DNA of 64,000 bases. It comes from Gliomastix tumulicola (lineage: Eukaryota > Ascomycota > Sordariomycetes > Hypocreales > Bionectriaceae). Below, in pieces: positions 10,318 to 20,825 of the stretch (the stretch's first letter is position 1; each line of letters starts with the position of its first letter). A program made the translations under genes and the position numbers. Where the stretch lies: contig BCHX01000007.1 in assembly GCA_001599755.1 (NCBI GenBank), positions 372,001-436,000 of the forward strand, written 5' to 3'. The notes under the pieces are model-generated. The model was not told the origin of the DNA, did no database searches, and saw only the letters and a list, made by a program, of their open reading frames with translations.

Positions 10318-11070
10318 CTAAGCATTATACAGAGGAGGCCCAGGGATGGGGTAGCTTGGGCTCGTCTCATCGTTGTAGATGTTGTACTTCACACCAGGGT
10401 CCTCAGCAGAGTACAGCTCCGTGCCAGCAACACCAGCCGGATTGTTGGAGCCGCCGCCCGTGATCTCGAGGTTGATGCACTGCGGGTAGAACTGCGTGCC
10501 GCCGCCCTGCATGCCCTCGTGCAGGGCGATCTGCTCGTGGCGCAAGACGTAGTTGCCCGGAGCGATGTCCTCGGGGATGCTGACGACCCAGGTCGAGCCG
10601 GCGTCGATGAACTCGTCCGAGGCCCAGTAGCCGGTCTGGCCGGCGCCGGCGCCGAGCTCGATCTGGCCCTTCTCGGCGATCTTGAAGAAGCGCAGCTGGG
10701 TCTTGTCGACGGACGTGCAGTCGCCGTTGCAGTTGGCGAGGTAGTCGATGACGGGGCCGTGGTGCGAGCGCGGCCACTCGGTCCAGTTGAGGGTGATGTC
10801 GGAGCCGGCAGCGACGACGGCCGTCCGGGGCGCGTTGCTCGAGTCGAGGTGGCAGATGATGTCCGGGCTCTGGAGCGAGGTGACGGGGACGTAGCCCGTG
10901 TCCGTGGCCCAGTTCTTCCAGCCGATGGAGTCCTGGTCGGGCGTCCAGGGGGCGTTGGTCGGGTTGTAGCCGACGAAGGACTGGCCGTCGATGACGATCT
11001 CGTCGATGTAGCCGTGGGCGGCGGCGGTGGCAGCACCGGCCAGGAGGTAGAAGAGGGAGTTGCCAGGCAT
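10318..11070 (-). CDS. AA9 lytic polysaccharide monooxygenase
   Basis: Single-exon, 250 residues. A signal peptide of 18 residues ends in ATAAA|HGYID, so the mature protein starts with His19, the amino-terminal copper-brace histidine. HGYIDEIVIDGQ, then DIICHLDSSNAPRTAVVAAG, then WPRSHHGPVIDYLANCNGDC (second copper histidine) and TQFYPQCINLEI (axial tyrosine within Q-F-Y-P-Q-C) are diagnostic of AA9 (formerly GH61). The enzyme is secreted and oxidatively cleaves cellulose or related beta-glucans using a reductant and H2O2/O2. There is no CBM1 or linker; it ends soon after the catalytic domain (PIPGPPLYNA). A TATA-like element lies ~175 bases upstream. Highly confident family call; C1/C4 regioselectivity cannot be read. 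Confidence 0.96.
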   Translation of the reverse strand: MPGNSLFYLLAGAATAAAHGYIDEIVIDGQSFVGYNPTNAPWTPDQDSIGWKNWATDTGYVPVTSLQSPDIICHLDSSNAPRTAVVAAGSDITLNWTEWPRSHHGPVIDYLANCNGDCTSVDKTQLRFFKIAEKGQIELGAGAGQTGYWASDEFIDAGSTWVVSIPEDIAPGNYVLRHEQIALHEGMQGGGTQFYPQCINLEITGGGSNNPAGVAGTELYSAEDPGVKYNIYNDETSPSYPIPGPPLYNA

Positions 11071-11244
11071 GATGAGTGTTGAGAGGTAGGTAAGGAGGGA
11101 GTTGGGTCAGCCAGTGACTTGGAAACTAAGTATATGAGAAGAGAAGAAGGGTCGTCCAGGCCGGGGAGAAAAAGAGAAGTGATTGTGATGAAATGTGTGA
11201 GAGAGGAGGGATAGATCAGACAAGTAGACGGGGGAAGCAGGCTG

Positions 11245-11254
11245 CTTTTATATC
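11245..11254 (-). promoter_or_regulatory. TATA-like element of AA9 gene
   Basis: Minus-strand GATATAAAAG about 175 bases upstream of the LPMO start codon, consistent with a core promoter plus a moderate leader. Confidence 0.45.
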
Positions 11255-12816
11255 TCGTTTCATGCACCGGGAGCAAACACACGATCCTCCCCTGAGCCGT
11301 TTCAACACACGCTAAAAACAAGGTTATCCCGAGTCACCAATCACGAGCAAGTAGGAGACAATGACGGCCTATGACCAAGCGAGGCATAACTCGGTCGTTT
11401 CAAGGAGGTGGTAGTCGCTTGGTGCTAAGGCTGGGGTTTCCCATGCTCAAGCCTCGTCGAATGTGGCCAAGTGCCAGCTCGAAAGCCCGAGAGATGTCTT
11501 GGCTCGTCATGAATGGGGAAAAGATTGACGATCTTGGCTACGTTCCCTCCGATGTCTTACAGGAGGAGGGGAGATTAGGTTCTTGAGGAGCAGTCGGAGG
11601 TGGGCCGAAGAAGGGGGGGAATGGCGGCAGAAACATGGCAGCTGCTCAAAGGAGAATGGTGTGACCATGTGCCGTGGTGGTGCTCGGTGTTTCAATTGAT
11701 CCTGGCATTGGATCTGTGTAATTATAGAAAGATGAAGAAGCAAAGATCATAGCCCTGGTCCGTTTGGCCGAACCTTGGGCAATACGCGAAGACGTACATG
11801 GAGGAAAGGCTCAGGTGGTCAAGCTCTGTCTGCGTGAGAGGGAGGCACGCAGCATCTGTCTCGCAGTCAGCTGGGGGAATGCCTTGGCAAGGTGATGCAA
11901 CAAGCAGATGTAACATGTAACATTGGCACTGGACCACCGACACCTCAAAGCGCATTGTGTTTTCCCACAATCCGTAGCCCTTGAGGCGTTCTGTGAACGG
12001 AAATGTGCCTGACGAGCATCCCACTGATCAACAGCCGACAGATAAACATATCCACGCCAACAACGGCCGACAACGAGGTTTGATGAGAGATCGTCCACGT
12101 CGGTGGCTTCACTGGAAATCATGGAGGATCAAGCGTTGCAAGATGGCGGGGAACACCCCGGCGCTTTCACGGGACAAGGGCCAAGCGCCTAGGAGAGGCA
12201 CTAAGCAGCTTCGTGCACCGCTGTATCCCCCCTGGCTGGGACGGGAAGGTGACAGCTCAAGCCTGACGGGCTGAAGGACGCTGGCAATGGAAATCGTTAG
12301 TGTAGTAAGGTCCACGGTGATTATGGAGTGCGAAGCGAGGATGACACGAACCTGATATATCAACGGCCTCGAGGAGAGTGCGGTGGTTGCTAATATGCTT
12401 GTTTCAACAGCGCGCTATGAAACAGCTTGTCTGCTGGCCACGGCGTGGCGTTTCAAGCCTTTGCCTTGATCAAGAATGTTCCTGGCGATCACCAGCAGTC
12501 TCCTTCCATGTTCGATCCACCAAAGCCCATCGTCTCTCGCTAGCGGCGTCTTCCTTCTAGCAGCTGACTCGAGGTTTTGGTCTGTTTCACGTCCTAGCAT
12601 TTAGTGAAATGAAGCTGATGGGTGTGACAAGCTTCAATGGTTCAAGTAGAAAAAATACACAACATGTTCAATTATCGACAGACTGAGGCGAGATTCGTCC
12701 AAATGTGCGAGACTGAGACAAGCAAGGCTTGAGCTGAAAGTACAGGCTCCTCAGCTGGCTAGGAGCAGACAGCCAACAGCTGACTCCCCCAGCAGCTGTC
12801 AATCCAGCACGCCCTC
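11255..12816. other. Intergenic, 1.5 kb, no gene seen
   Basis: Upstream region of the AA9 gene and downstream region of the small gene at 12817. Both strands hold only short frames without recognisable motifs. Confidence 0.5.
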
Positions 12817-13371
12817 CTAGTACAAGACCACTCTCGACTCCCCATCGCCCAGCTTCCCCTCGCTCTGCAGCCCAGCCAGCCCATCTCTCACCCTCTGTAT
12901 CACCGCCCTTCCATGCTCGGGCGTCCCGACAGCCCCTCCTGCCGGCTTGGTCGCGTCCTGCTGCAGCCACGACACGCCTAACGAGGAGGTCATCGCCCCA
13001 GCCTGGGTGAACTGGGCCTCGACGGCATCGTGCACCTGCTCAAACGTGTCGCTGAAGCCGCGGCCGAGAACCACGGCGACGGGGCGGCGCGAGGGCGACA
13101 CGGCGCGTGTGCCGAGCTCGCTGCTCCTCTCTGCTGGGATTTCGCCGCGCAGGAGCACCGGGATCTCGGCGATGCAGCCCGGGACGGAGCGGATGAACTG
13201 GGCGACTGGAGAAGGGGGGCTTATGAGTCTCTGCAGATGGATGTGAGGCGGTCGTTAGGATAAGAGAGACGTACCTTCATACTCGGGCTTCAGACCCTCG
13301 ATGATGGCGCTTCCAACCGTGTCCTGGAGCCCGCACATGATGATGAGAATGGGGTCGTTGGAGCTGGCCAT
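12817..13371 (-). CDS. Small conserved-looking hypothetical protein
   Basis: Exons 13371-13275 and 13205-12817 with a 69-nt phase-1 intron give 161 residues. The protein starts MASSNDPILIIMCGLQDTVG and contains RRPVAVVLGRGFSDTFEQVH. The alternating hydrophobic strand followed by helix (ILIIMCGL; VAVVLGRGF) suggests a small alpha/beta fold, but I do not recognise a family. Support for coding: clean donor GTACGT, acceptor CAG, frame preserved across the junction (YEVAQFIRSVP), and a TATA-like element ~95 bases upstream of the ATG. No signal peptide or membrane segment. It is a stand-alone gene between the AA9 gene and the SDR gene; function unknown. Confidence 0.65.
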
Positions 13372-13466
13372 TTTGTCTATCGTTAGGTGGTCTGCTGTGC
13401 CGTGTTGTGATTAGTAGTGGTTCCAGGTACAAGACCAACGCTCAACAGACGGCTTCCGGCGCCCTC

Positions 13467-13472
13467 TTTATA
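13467..13472 (-). promoter_or_regulatory. TATA box of small hypothetical gene
   Basis: Minus-strand TATAAA (context GAGGTATAAAGAG) about 95 bases upstream of the start at 13371. Confidence 0.45.
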
Positions 13473-13479
13473 CCTCTAG

Positions 13480-14321
13480 TCAGAATCCATTCGGCAATCC
13501 GGCGCACTCCTTGCATTGGTTTCAGTCCAGGCGCGGCGTTGACGGTATTCCGAGCGTCAGCCCAGCTGGCTCCATGATGACGCCCAATCGCGATGCGGAC
13601 AGCGCTAATATCCGATGCGCTTTCAATCCTATTCCCGACGGTTTGACGCGAGATTATCTGGCCACGGATGTCAATTGAGGGCATCGCCAGTATTCACGCG
13701 TCAGGGCAGACCCAGCTGCTGATGTGCTGGCGAGTGCCCTCCCCAATCGATAAGGGCTCCCACCCCTGCGGTATTATTCTTTGCCGCCTCAACAGCACAG
13801 AGACGGGCATCACACACTGACTGATCTGCTTGTAGAAGTAGAATACACAGTAAGACTAGCTTGTGAATGATGGTGATTGAAGAATGGCCAGATAATGGCG
13901 TACGGCATCTTGCACGAAAGGGTATCTATCATTTTGATGTAGGGCAGGACACCTCGGCCTCACCTCTCCCTGTCTATTGGCTGGAGTCTGCCTCGTATAA
14001 TCAGAACCATACTAGCGGAAGCATGTACCTTCCCTACCTCTCAGAAGGGTGCTCGTTGAGACTAATCTTGGGAATAGGCGACGCACTCTATATATTGCAT
14101 CGCTAATTGATGTCAAGCGCAACGCCGAAGCATAATGGCTGGATTTAGTCACAGTCACACGTTCGTACAGGGTATGTGACGCTGCATGAACTCGCCAGGC
14201 GGCTCTACAGTGCTGACACGGTGCAGGCATCAGATGTCAGCACTAACGCGCCCCAACAGATCACCAAGGCCAGATCACGCAGAGCCTACCTCACGGCCAC
14301 GAGCTGACAGAATCCAGCATC
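13480..14321. other. Intergenic, divergent upstream region
   Basis: Lies between the divergent starts of the small hypothetical gene and the SDR gene. A TATATATTG element lies at ~14090. No coding signal recognised. Confidence 0.5.
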
Positions 14322-15256
14322 ATGGCGCCGAGAACGGTCCTCATCACCGGCTGCGGCCCAGACAGCATCGGCTCCGCGTTTGCCAAGCGCTTCCAGCTCC
14401 GAGGCCTCCACGTCTTCGCGACGGGCCGCACAGCCAAAGACACAGATCTCGACCCCGCGCTCGCTGCCCTCGGCATCGAGACGTTCACGCTGGACGTCAC
14501 CAGCGAGTCGTCCATCTCGGATGCTGTGGCCAACGTGCAGGAGCTGACCGGGCAGGATGGCAGGCCCAGCCTGGACATCCTCATCAATTGCGCGGGCGTC
14601 GTGCAGGCGATGCCCTTTGCCGACTCGCAGCTTGCCACCGTGAAGCAGCTCATGGACGTCAATGTCATCGGCACATGGGCCGTCTCCCACGCCTTCCTAC
14701 CGCTGCTTCTCGACTCGTCCCACGGCAGCGTCATCGTCGGCATGGGCAGCGTCAACGAGGTCCTCTGCCCGCCCTTCTTCGCAGCCTACAACGCGTCCAA
14801 ATCGGCCGTGGAAGCCATGATGCGCACCATCCGCCGCGAGCTCGCGCCGCTGGGCGTGCGCGTCGTGCTCCTCAAGTCGGGCAGCGTGCGATCCGCGCTC
14901 TTCAGCAACGCCGTAGCGTCCGAGGGGCTGCCGGAGGGAAGCCGGTACGGGGCCGAGGTGGACAGGTACATCCGGCTGCAGGAGTTCAAGAAGGGCGCGG
15001 CCTTCATGGAGGCGGATGCGTATGCCGAGAAGGCCGTCAACGAGATCCTGAAGGAGAGCCCGCGGGCTGTGGCGTGGTTTGGGGGGCTGGTGTGGATGTG
15101 CTGGCTGCTGTCGTGGCTCGGCTGGGAGACGATGCTGGTGAGTTTTTTTTTTTTTTTTTTTTTTTTGTTAAAGACGTGAATGACGGGATGGACCAAAATC
15201 TGACCGAGAGACAGGATTCAACTATGATGAGACACACGGGCCTAAGCAAAGCCTGA
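14322..15256 (+). CDS. Ayr1-like short-chain dehydrogenase/reductase
   Basis: Exons 14322-15137 and 15215-15256 give 285 residues. The Rossmann start RTVLITGCGPDSIGSAFAKR carries the TGxxxxxIG loop; INCAGV is the NAG block; VGMGSVNEV supplies the catalytic Ser and YNASK the YxxxK. Layout and the C-terminal Trp-rich hydrophobic stretch (WFGGLVWMCWLLSWLGW) match the yeast 1-acyl-dihydroxyacetone-phosphate reductase Ayr1 group, which is anchored to ER/lipid droplets. The last exon is 14 codons (ending GLSKA), resembling the D-x-x-x-x-R-x-x-G-L tail of the group. The 77-nt intron begins GTGAG followed by a run of 24 T. If unspliced, the protein would end in a poly-Phe stretch. Substrate is inferred from family only. 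Confidence 0.85.
15143..15166 (+). repeat. Poly-T tract (24 T) in SDR intron
   Basis: Homopolymer of 24 T immediately after the 5' splice site GTGAG of the SDR intron. It is prone to length variation and assembly error, and may modulate splicing. Confidence 0.85.
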
Positions 15257-16403
15257 GTTAGGGGGCACGTGGGCCAGGCTACGTTGATGCCACTGTCGAC
15301 ACGTGCGTGTGGCGGATGCTTCGCCCACCGTAGGAGCCCTCTGAGTCTGAGTCATGGACATGTTCGCCTTGAGGAATTATCGTACGCCCTCTCTTGGCTC
15401 TCTGGGTCATGTATTGTGTAACTCGATCGTAAGCAACCAGCACATCCGTCAAGTAGCACTCTAGAGGCACGGACGCGTGTCATCGACGCTGCGCCACGAT
15501 GCACTACACACCATGAGCATGAGCTTAAATCAGTACCTAATTTTTAAGCATGTCTTCGGGTGCGGGGGTGGAAAATAAGCTTGAAAGTGTGCGACATCCA
15601 TGCCCTCCTTGCTGAGTGACAAGCTCCAGGATGGACTGCCCCTGCTGTCTCTTTGGGGCTCTGGATGCCGTATTTCTCGCCTGGATACGAGCACAGGTAG
15701 GCAATTCAGAATGCCTGTCGATGAAAGTTCAAGCAGCATCGACTGACTCCGTCCCCGAATCTTAGGCTGTCGCCAAGCAGAAGAGCCCCCCGTCAAGAGG
15801 ACGAATGCTACGATGATTTGCCTACGGGCTAAAATTAGGGACACGCTAGCCTCAGATTACGGAGTTAAGCAGCCCGTCATGAGACATTCAGCCCCGGGTC
15901 TCGTCTGGAGTGTCTCGCCGGTGGCATCCAAAGACTGAGCATGATATATTAGAGACCAGCTTGTCTCAGCCCTGCGCGGTTCGCTCCAGTCTCGACAGCA
16001 AGAGAAGACCCCGTCCGTCAAGGCAGCGATGAAGGCATCTGGACAGGCAGCAGAGGCCTCCCCCAGACGTACGTCCAATGGGTGTGTCGAGCCAAGCAGG
16101 CTAGCGAGCGTCTCTAACTAGCATAAGCACTGCCCCCCCGGCTGAGTCCCTGTAATGGCGCTATGGCGGCTGACGGCGGTGCTTGGCGGTACACCAGCTC
16201 CGTCGCGTCCTTTTCTGCCTCTTTTTTTCTCCGTCGATACAAATACCAGTGACGCGGCCGATGTGCGGCTCCTCGATCTCCTGGTCACTCTCCCCTCCCT
16301 CCTCCTTTATGCGTTTCTTCTCGACCTTGCGACCTACCGACCCCCGCCAGTGACCCGGACCCAGCGACTGGTGCTTACCACCCAGAGAGAGCATCTGCCC
16401 ACC
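15257..16403. other. Intergenic, 1.1 kb
   Basis: No gene recognised. From ~16155 the downstream gene's frame is open upstream of its chosen ATG, encoding a hydrophobic LLDLLVTLPSLLLYAFLLDL stretch; I treat this as leader. Confidence 0.5.
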
Positions 16404-17697
16404 ATGCGGTTCAACTCGGGCATCTCGTGCCTCTCCACCTTCACGAACCTCGTCACCCGACAGCAGCTCAACGCCCCCGACCCGGACATCCCCGAGCTCT
16501 TCGACGAGCTCGAGGGCGCCAACGTCCTCGAGGACCTCGGTCTCGGCGACCTACCCCGTGTCCCCAGCAGTGTGTCGCGGTGGGAGGCTGGGCGCATCCC
16601 GTCGGCCTGCTACGACTGGATCATCGAGCCCGATCTGCTCGGCGGCTCGTGCGATCCGCGGGAGGTCGAGGTCTACGAGGTTACATACGATGACTGCCAG
16701 GAGCCGTGGGTGATCTGCCGGTGTCAGGACGCAGATGAGGATCTGGACCAGCTGGTCACGGACCTGGGGTGAGCAACAGAGATTGATAGATATTGGCAGA
16801 GGAGAATTGAATGCTGACGTTTTATCTTCACAGTCAGCTGCCCGTCCGCGCCCGAGACTACGTCCGCTACGTCATCATGAGCGACCACAAGCGCCTCGAG
16901 GGCGTCTACGAGCTCGAGGGCTCCGCCGTCTGGTGGGAGGGCGACCTGGTCATCTACGGCAACTGGTCGAGCGTCGGCCTCTTCGTGCACGAGGTCTCGC
17001 ACACGCTCGACTACTTTGTGTCCGGCCAGGAGGACGAGCCGTTCTCGGAGACGCCCGAGTTTGAGGAGATTCTGGACGACGATACATGTGTTGCGGACTA
17101 CTACTCCAAGACCAGTAAGTAGCGACTCGATTTGGGGGTTAGTAGCAGAAGAAGAAGAAGATGATGATGCTGATAGTTTGTACTCTAGCCTACTCGGAGG
17201 CGTACGCGCAGGCTGCCGTCCTGCTCGCCTTCGACCTCAACCGTTCGGGTCCGCTTGACGATATCGTCGACCACGACTGCATGTCTGGTGTCTACGACGT
17301 CCTGAATGAGCAGATTGGCGACCTCCTCAGGTACGACTCCAGTCAGACCTGCCGCAGGCCGCTGCGCAAGTCCTCGACTCTGTGCCTCCAGAACGGCCGC
17401 TTCACACGATGCCGTGGCGGCGACGGCGGCGGCAGCAACAATGACGACAGCAGCAGCAATGACGATGATGACGACAACGGAGGCAGCTCCGGCGGCAACG
17501 ACAGCAACAGCGATGATAACGACAACGGCGGCAGCAGCTCTGGCGACAACAACGGCGACGACAGCAACACGGGCAGCAGCAACGGCGGAGACAACGATTC
17601 AGCAGCTGTTCGTCTGAGCATGGGAAGCGTGCCCATGGCTGTCTTCTGGGGTGTCGGCCAGGTGTTCCGTGCCGTCGGTGTGATGAACGGACAGTAA
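16404..17697 (+). CDS. Conidiation-specific protein 13-like zincin
   Basis: Exons 16404-16768, 16834-17114 and 17189-17697 (introns of 65 and 74 nt) give 384 residues. The middle exon has LFVHEVSHTLDYF, a HExxH zinc motif followed by D, and exon 3 opens with TYSEAYAQAAVLLAFD, where the Glu of SEAYAQ could be the third, gluzincin-type ligand. This pairing resembles fungal proteins annotated as conidiation-specific protein 13. A weak N-terminal signal-like stretch (MRFNSGISCLSTFTNLV) is present. The C-terminus is an Asp/Asn/Ser/Gly-rich low-complexity tail of ~65 residues followed by a hydrophobic end (MGSVPMAVFWGVGQVFRAVG), suggesting a wall/GPI-anchored protein. An alternative upstream start at 16155 would add ~83 residues including a membrane-like stretch. 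Zinc-site call solid; family name and function inferred. Confidence 0.72.
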
Positions 17698-18011
17698 GAG
17701 GGGGCCTTTTGAAGGGATGAGGGAAGCATTTTATCTATTTCGCAGCATTGTTTACATACGCGGCCTACAGGGCAAAGATACCTAGCATCTAGATTCTTCT
17801 ATGTATATCATTACAGGAATAGAAGCGAATGAATAAGACGAACATTCTTTTACAACACATGGGCTTGTAAACGTAAGATCCTATGATAACATGTTTCACG
17901 GGACGCTGGTGCGAAGTATCAAAGTTACATGACGATACCTGATATTCCTTCCCCTTACAGTCTTGCATGAAGCCTTCCCCTGCGCTCCCACCAGGTGATA
18001 TTCTCTGTCGC
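17698..18011. other. Spacer between convergent genes
   Basis: 3' flanks of the zincin gene and the MFS gene; AT-richer, nothing else seen. Confidence 0.5.
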
Positions 18012-19905
18012 TTACACGACCATGCCCTTGACCTGCTTGTGACTCTTAACCTCCAAGTTCCTCCAGAAGAAGACACACCCCAAGCCACCAGCAAGCAGCG
18101 CAATACTCGTGACCAGCAGCAGCCTCTGCGTGTCCCCGTACGCGCGGGAGATGGCATCCCGCTCAGGACTGCCAATCGGATACGCCATCTGCTGCACGAT
18201 ATCAGCGTAGATGGGTGCAGCATCGACGCCCTCGGGCAGGTACCGCCTCAGACGCCCCGGGAAGACACCCGTCCAGATGGCACTCGCGACGGAGCCGCCC
18301 GCCGCCGACCCGACGCTGCAGAAGATGTTGAGGACGGCGATGATGACGGCGATGTGCTGGTGGTCCGAGGGCGTCATCATGGCGATCTCGCCCGTGAGCA
18401 CGACGGCGCCCGAGGCCAGTCCCGCGAAGATCTGGCACATGGCGACGAGGCCGATGTCGCTGCCGTAGCTGCGGAAGCGGATGAGCAGGCCGAGGGCGAG
18501 CATGTAGAGGGGGATGCCCAGCGAGAGCGCGATCCACTTGAAGCGGCCGGTCCAGCGGATGAGCACGCCGACGAGGACGCCGAAGAGGCACTGGCCGACG
18601 CGGCGGATGGACGTGATGTAGCTGGCGTCCGTGACGTCGAGGCCCCAGACGACTTGCAGCTGGCTGCCGAAGAAGGCGCCCCAGACGCGGTTGTTGAAGA
18701 AGACGAACATGAACATGAGGCCCGCGGAGAAGACGGTGCGGTCCATGAGCAGATGGAAGGGGATGAAGGTGACCGGGGCGGCGAAACGCTCGTACGCGAC
18801 GAAGCCCACCAGGAGCAGGCAGCCAAAGACCAGCATGCAGATGATCATGGGGCTCTCCCACTTGTCCTTCTGGTAGCTGTACAGGCTGAACGGCAGCAGG
18901 AAGAGGGCGAGGCCGCCGGCGAGGATGATGCAGCCGCCGATATCGACCTGCAGGATGTAGGCCTTGGTGCTGGCCCATGAGAGGCGGACCTCCTTCGGGG
19001 GCAGCAGACCGGCCTTTCTGGCCTTGCGCTGGTTCCATTCAAGCAGGGCGGCGAGAGGGAGCACAACAACGGGGAGGACGATGGCCCAGATGCCGAAGCC
19101 CCAGCGCCAGCCGGGACCGTCGAGGACGGACTGGGAGATGGGACCTCCTACCCAGGAGAAGGCGATGTAGGGGGACGAGGCGAAGGCGAGCATCAGGGCA
19201 CGGGACTTGAGGCTGGACGTGTCGGAGACGAAGACGGTGAGGGTGTAGCTGACACCGGAGGATCTAATTACATAAGAGTTAGTGACTGTGCTGGCTAGCT
19301 GGACGAGGAGGTATAACTCACCCAACGGCCGAGAAGACCTGGGCAGCACAGTACGTCTCGACATTGTCGCAGGCGGCCATCATGACGAATCCGAGAATCC
19401 AGAAGACCAGCATGATGGTCAGACCCTCCGGCCGACCCCAAGTGTCAAGGACCTTGGCGAGTGGAATCTGGATGAGGCCGCTGACGATGCTCGAGATGAT
19501 GCCCGTCGTGGCCGTGAGGGAGTGAAGCCGGAACGCGCTCGTCACGTAGGGGGTGAGGGCTCGAATCAGGGGCTCCTGCATCGCGATGACACAGTAGATG
19601 AGCCAGACCCTAAAGGCGCACATTCTGTCAGCGAGGTTTCCCATCGAGGCACACAGGCGTCAGGAGAGGGAGAGAAACACTCACAGACCATAGGCAGCGA
19701 TGAGGTGTGCCTTGGACCAGACTTTGGTCGCGGCCTGGACGGCCTGGACACCGGCCTGGGCATCCTGAGAGATCTGGTCACTGTCGATGTCCTTCTCCGG
19801 CTCCTCGAAGACGGCATTATCGGCGGGAGCCTTCTCGATATCCGGGGGGGAGTGGACCGGAGGCGTTTGTGGCTGAATAGCCTGCTTCTCTGGGACGGCA
19901 CTCAT
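18012..19905 (-). CDS. MFS transporter, siderophore-iron (ARN/Sit/MirB) type
   Basis: Exons 19905-19685, 19609-19322 and 19263-18012 (introns of 75 and 58 nt) give 586 residues. A ~70-residue acidic cytosolic N-terminus (MSAVPEKQAIQPQTPP...) precedes about 14 hydrophobic segments. Landmarks include VWLIYCVIAMQEPLIRALTP in helix 1, LDTWGRPEG in the helix 2-3 loop, and YAQ-like SYGDTQRLLLVTSIALL near the end (PIGSPERDAISRAYGDTQR), which is typical of the fungal siderophore-transporter subfamily. It would import ferri-siderophores across the plasma membrane. The first donor (GTGAGT) leaves phase 2, restored by the acceptor before GTCTGG; both junctions keep a helix intact. It is divergent from HET gene 2 with a ~920-bp shared upstream region. 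No siderophore synthetase is present in the window, so uptake of exogenous siderophores is plausible. Confidence 0.9.
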
Positions 19906-20825
19906 GGTGAATTAGCTTCCAAGGCCGACAACGGACAAAGACTGAAAGAAACGAAAGCTCTGGCAGACGAAGGAAAAGAAAGACAAGAAAGACAAGCGAG
20001 GGGAGGGCTCGTACTTGTACCACGCCGCCTGGCTTCTCCTCCTCCCCCCCCCCTCCCTTCCCCTCCCAGAGAAATTTTCCCATCATCAGACCACCCGAGG
20101 ACCACCGCAAAGACACCTTCCCCTACCACCAGCGGCGGCGAGAGGAAAACGCAGTTTCTCACACTAATACGAACCACATCCCACCCTCGCCTCCGATCAA
20201 AGGGGTCCATCCGCGGTGGAGAGACGAGCAGGCGGCCGTCCTATGAGAAATCCCCGGCCCATCAGATAAGTCAAAGTTCCCATGGAGCTTCTCCTCTCGG
20301 CAGCCCGTTCTTCGGCTTGGCGAGTCCGTCTGACCAATGGCGGGCCTCTGATCCATCTGATAAACAGCTCACTGCCATCACGAAGTCCCCTCTTGGTTTT
20401 CGTGGAAAGCGTCTTGGCCTCGGGTTTTGGTGCGTGTTGGTGTGTCCACTTGGGCTGCAGGGTCCCTTTGGTAGACCCGAGATGCTCCTTGTTCGGCCGA
20501 GCGGTTTGTTTTTCTTTTTAGTGGATGGGGATTTGAGGTTCCGTGTGAGGGTGAAATGACAGTCAGTGTGATGTGATGTCGTGATAGAAGTATCGCGTCA
20601 AGGACACGTAGAGAGGCGCCGAATGGTTCGCAAATCCTTCTCTCGTAGATGGACGAATCAATGGCGAGCAGGTCAGCAACACGCTCAAGCCTCCGGGGAT
20701 GAAGCGGCGCTAACAGCTGCCTCACGCCAAGTTGCTGACCGTTTTTCTGGTTCCTGAAACACAAGCATCCCCTCTTGAACGTTCGACAATCCTCAATATA
20801 TGCGCCCGAGAGAGCGCCTGAAGCG
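19906..20825. other. Divergent promoter region, MFS / HET gene 2
   Basis: Contains a C-rich/CCTCC tract (~20035-20066) that may be the MFS leader on the other strand. Long open frames here run through simple sequence and are not protein-like. I looked for but cannot confirm GATA-type iron-regulator sites. Confidence 0.45.

Noticed and set aside
10282..11321. Long open frames on both strands overlapping the AA9 gene
   Set aside because: They are shadow frames of GC-rich third positions; the AA9 frame alone carries family motifs.
14186..15256. 356-codon frame overlapping the SDR gene
   Set aside because: Arg/Pro/His-rich shadow frame; only its last 13 codons are used, as the SDR's terminal exon.
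16404..17697. Treating the Asp/Asn/Ser/Gly tail as a misread noncoding repeat
   Set aside because: The frame continues without break through the tail into a hydrophobic C-terminus and stop, as in wall-anchored fungal proteins.
19282..20559. Plus-strand open frame of 425 codons
   Set aside because: Most of it is antisense to exons of the siderophore-type MFS gene and the rest crosses C/T-rich leader DNA; no protein-like motifs.
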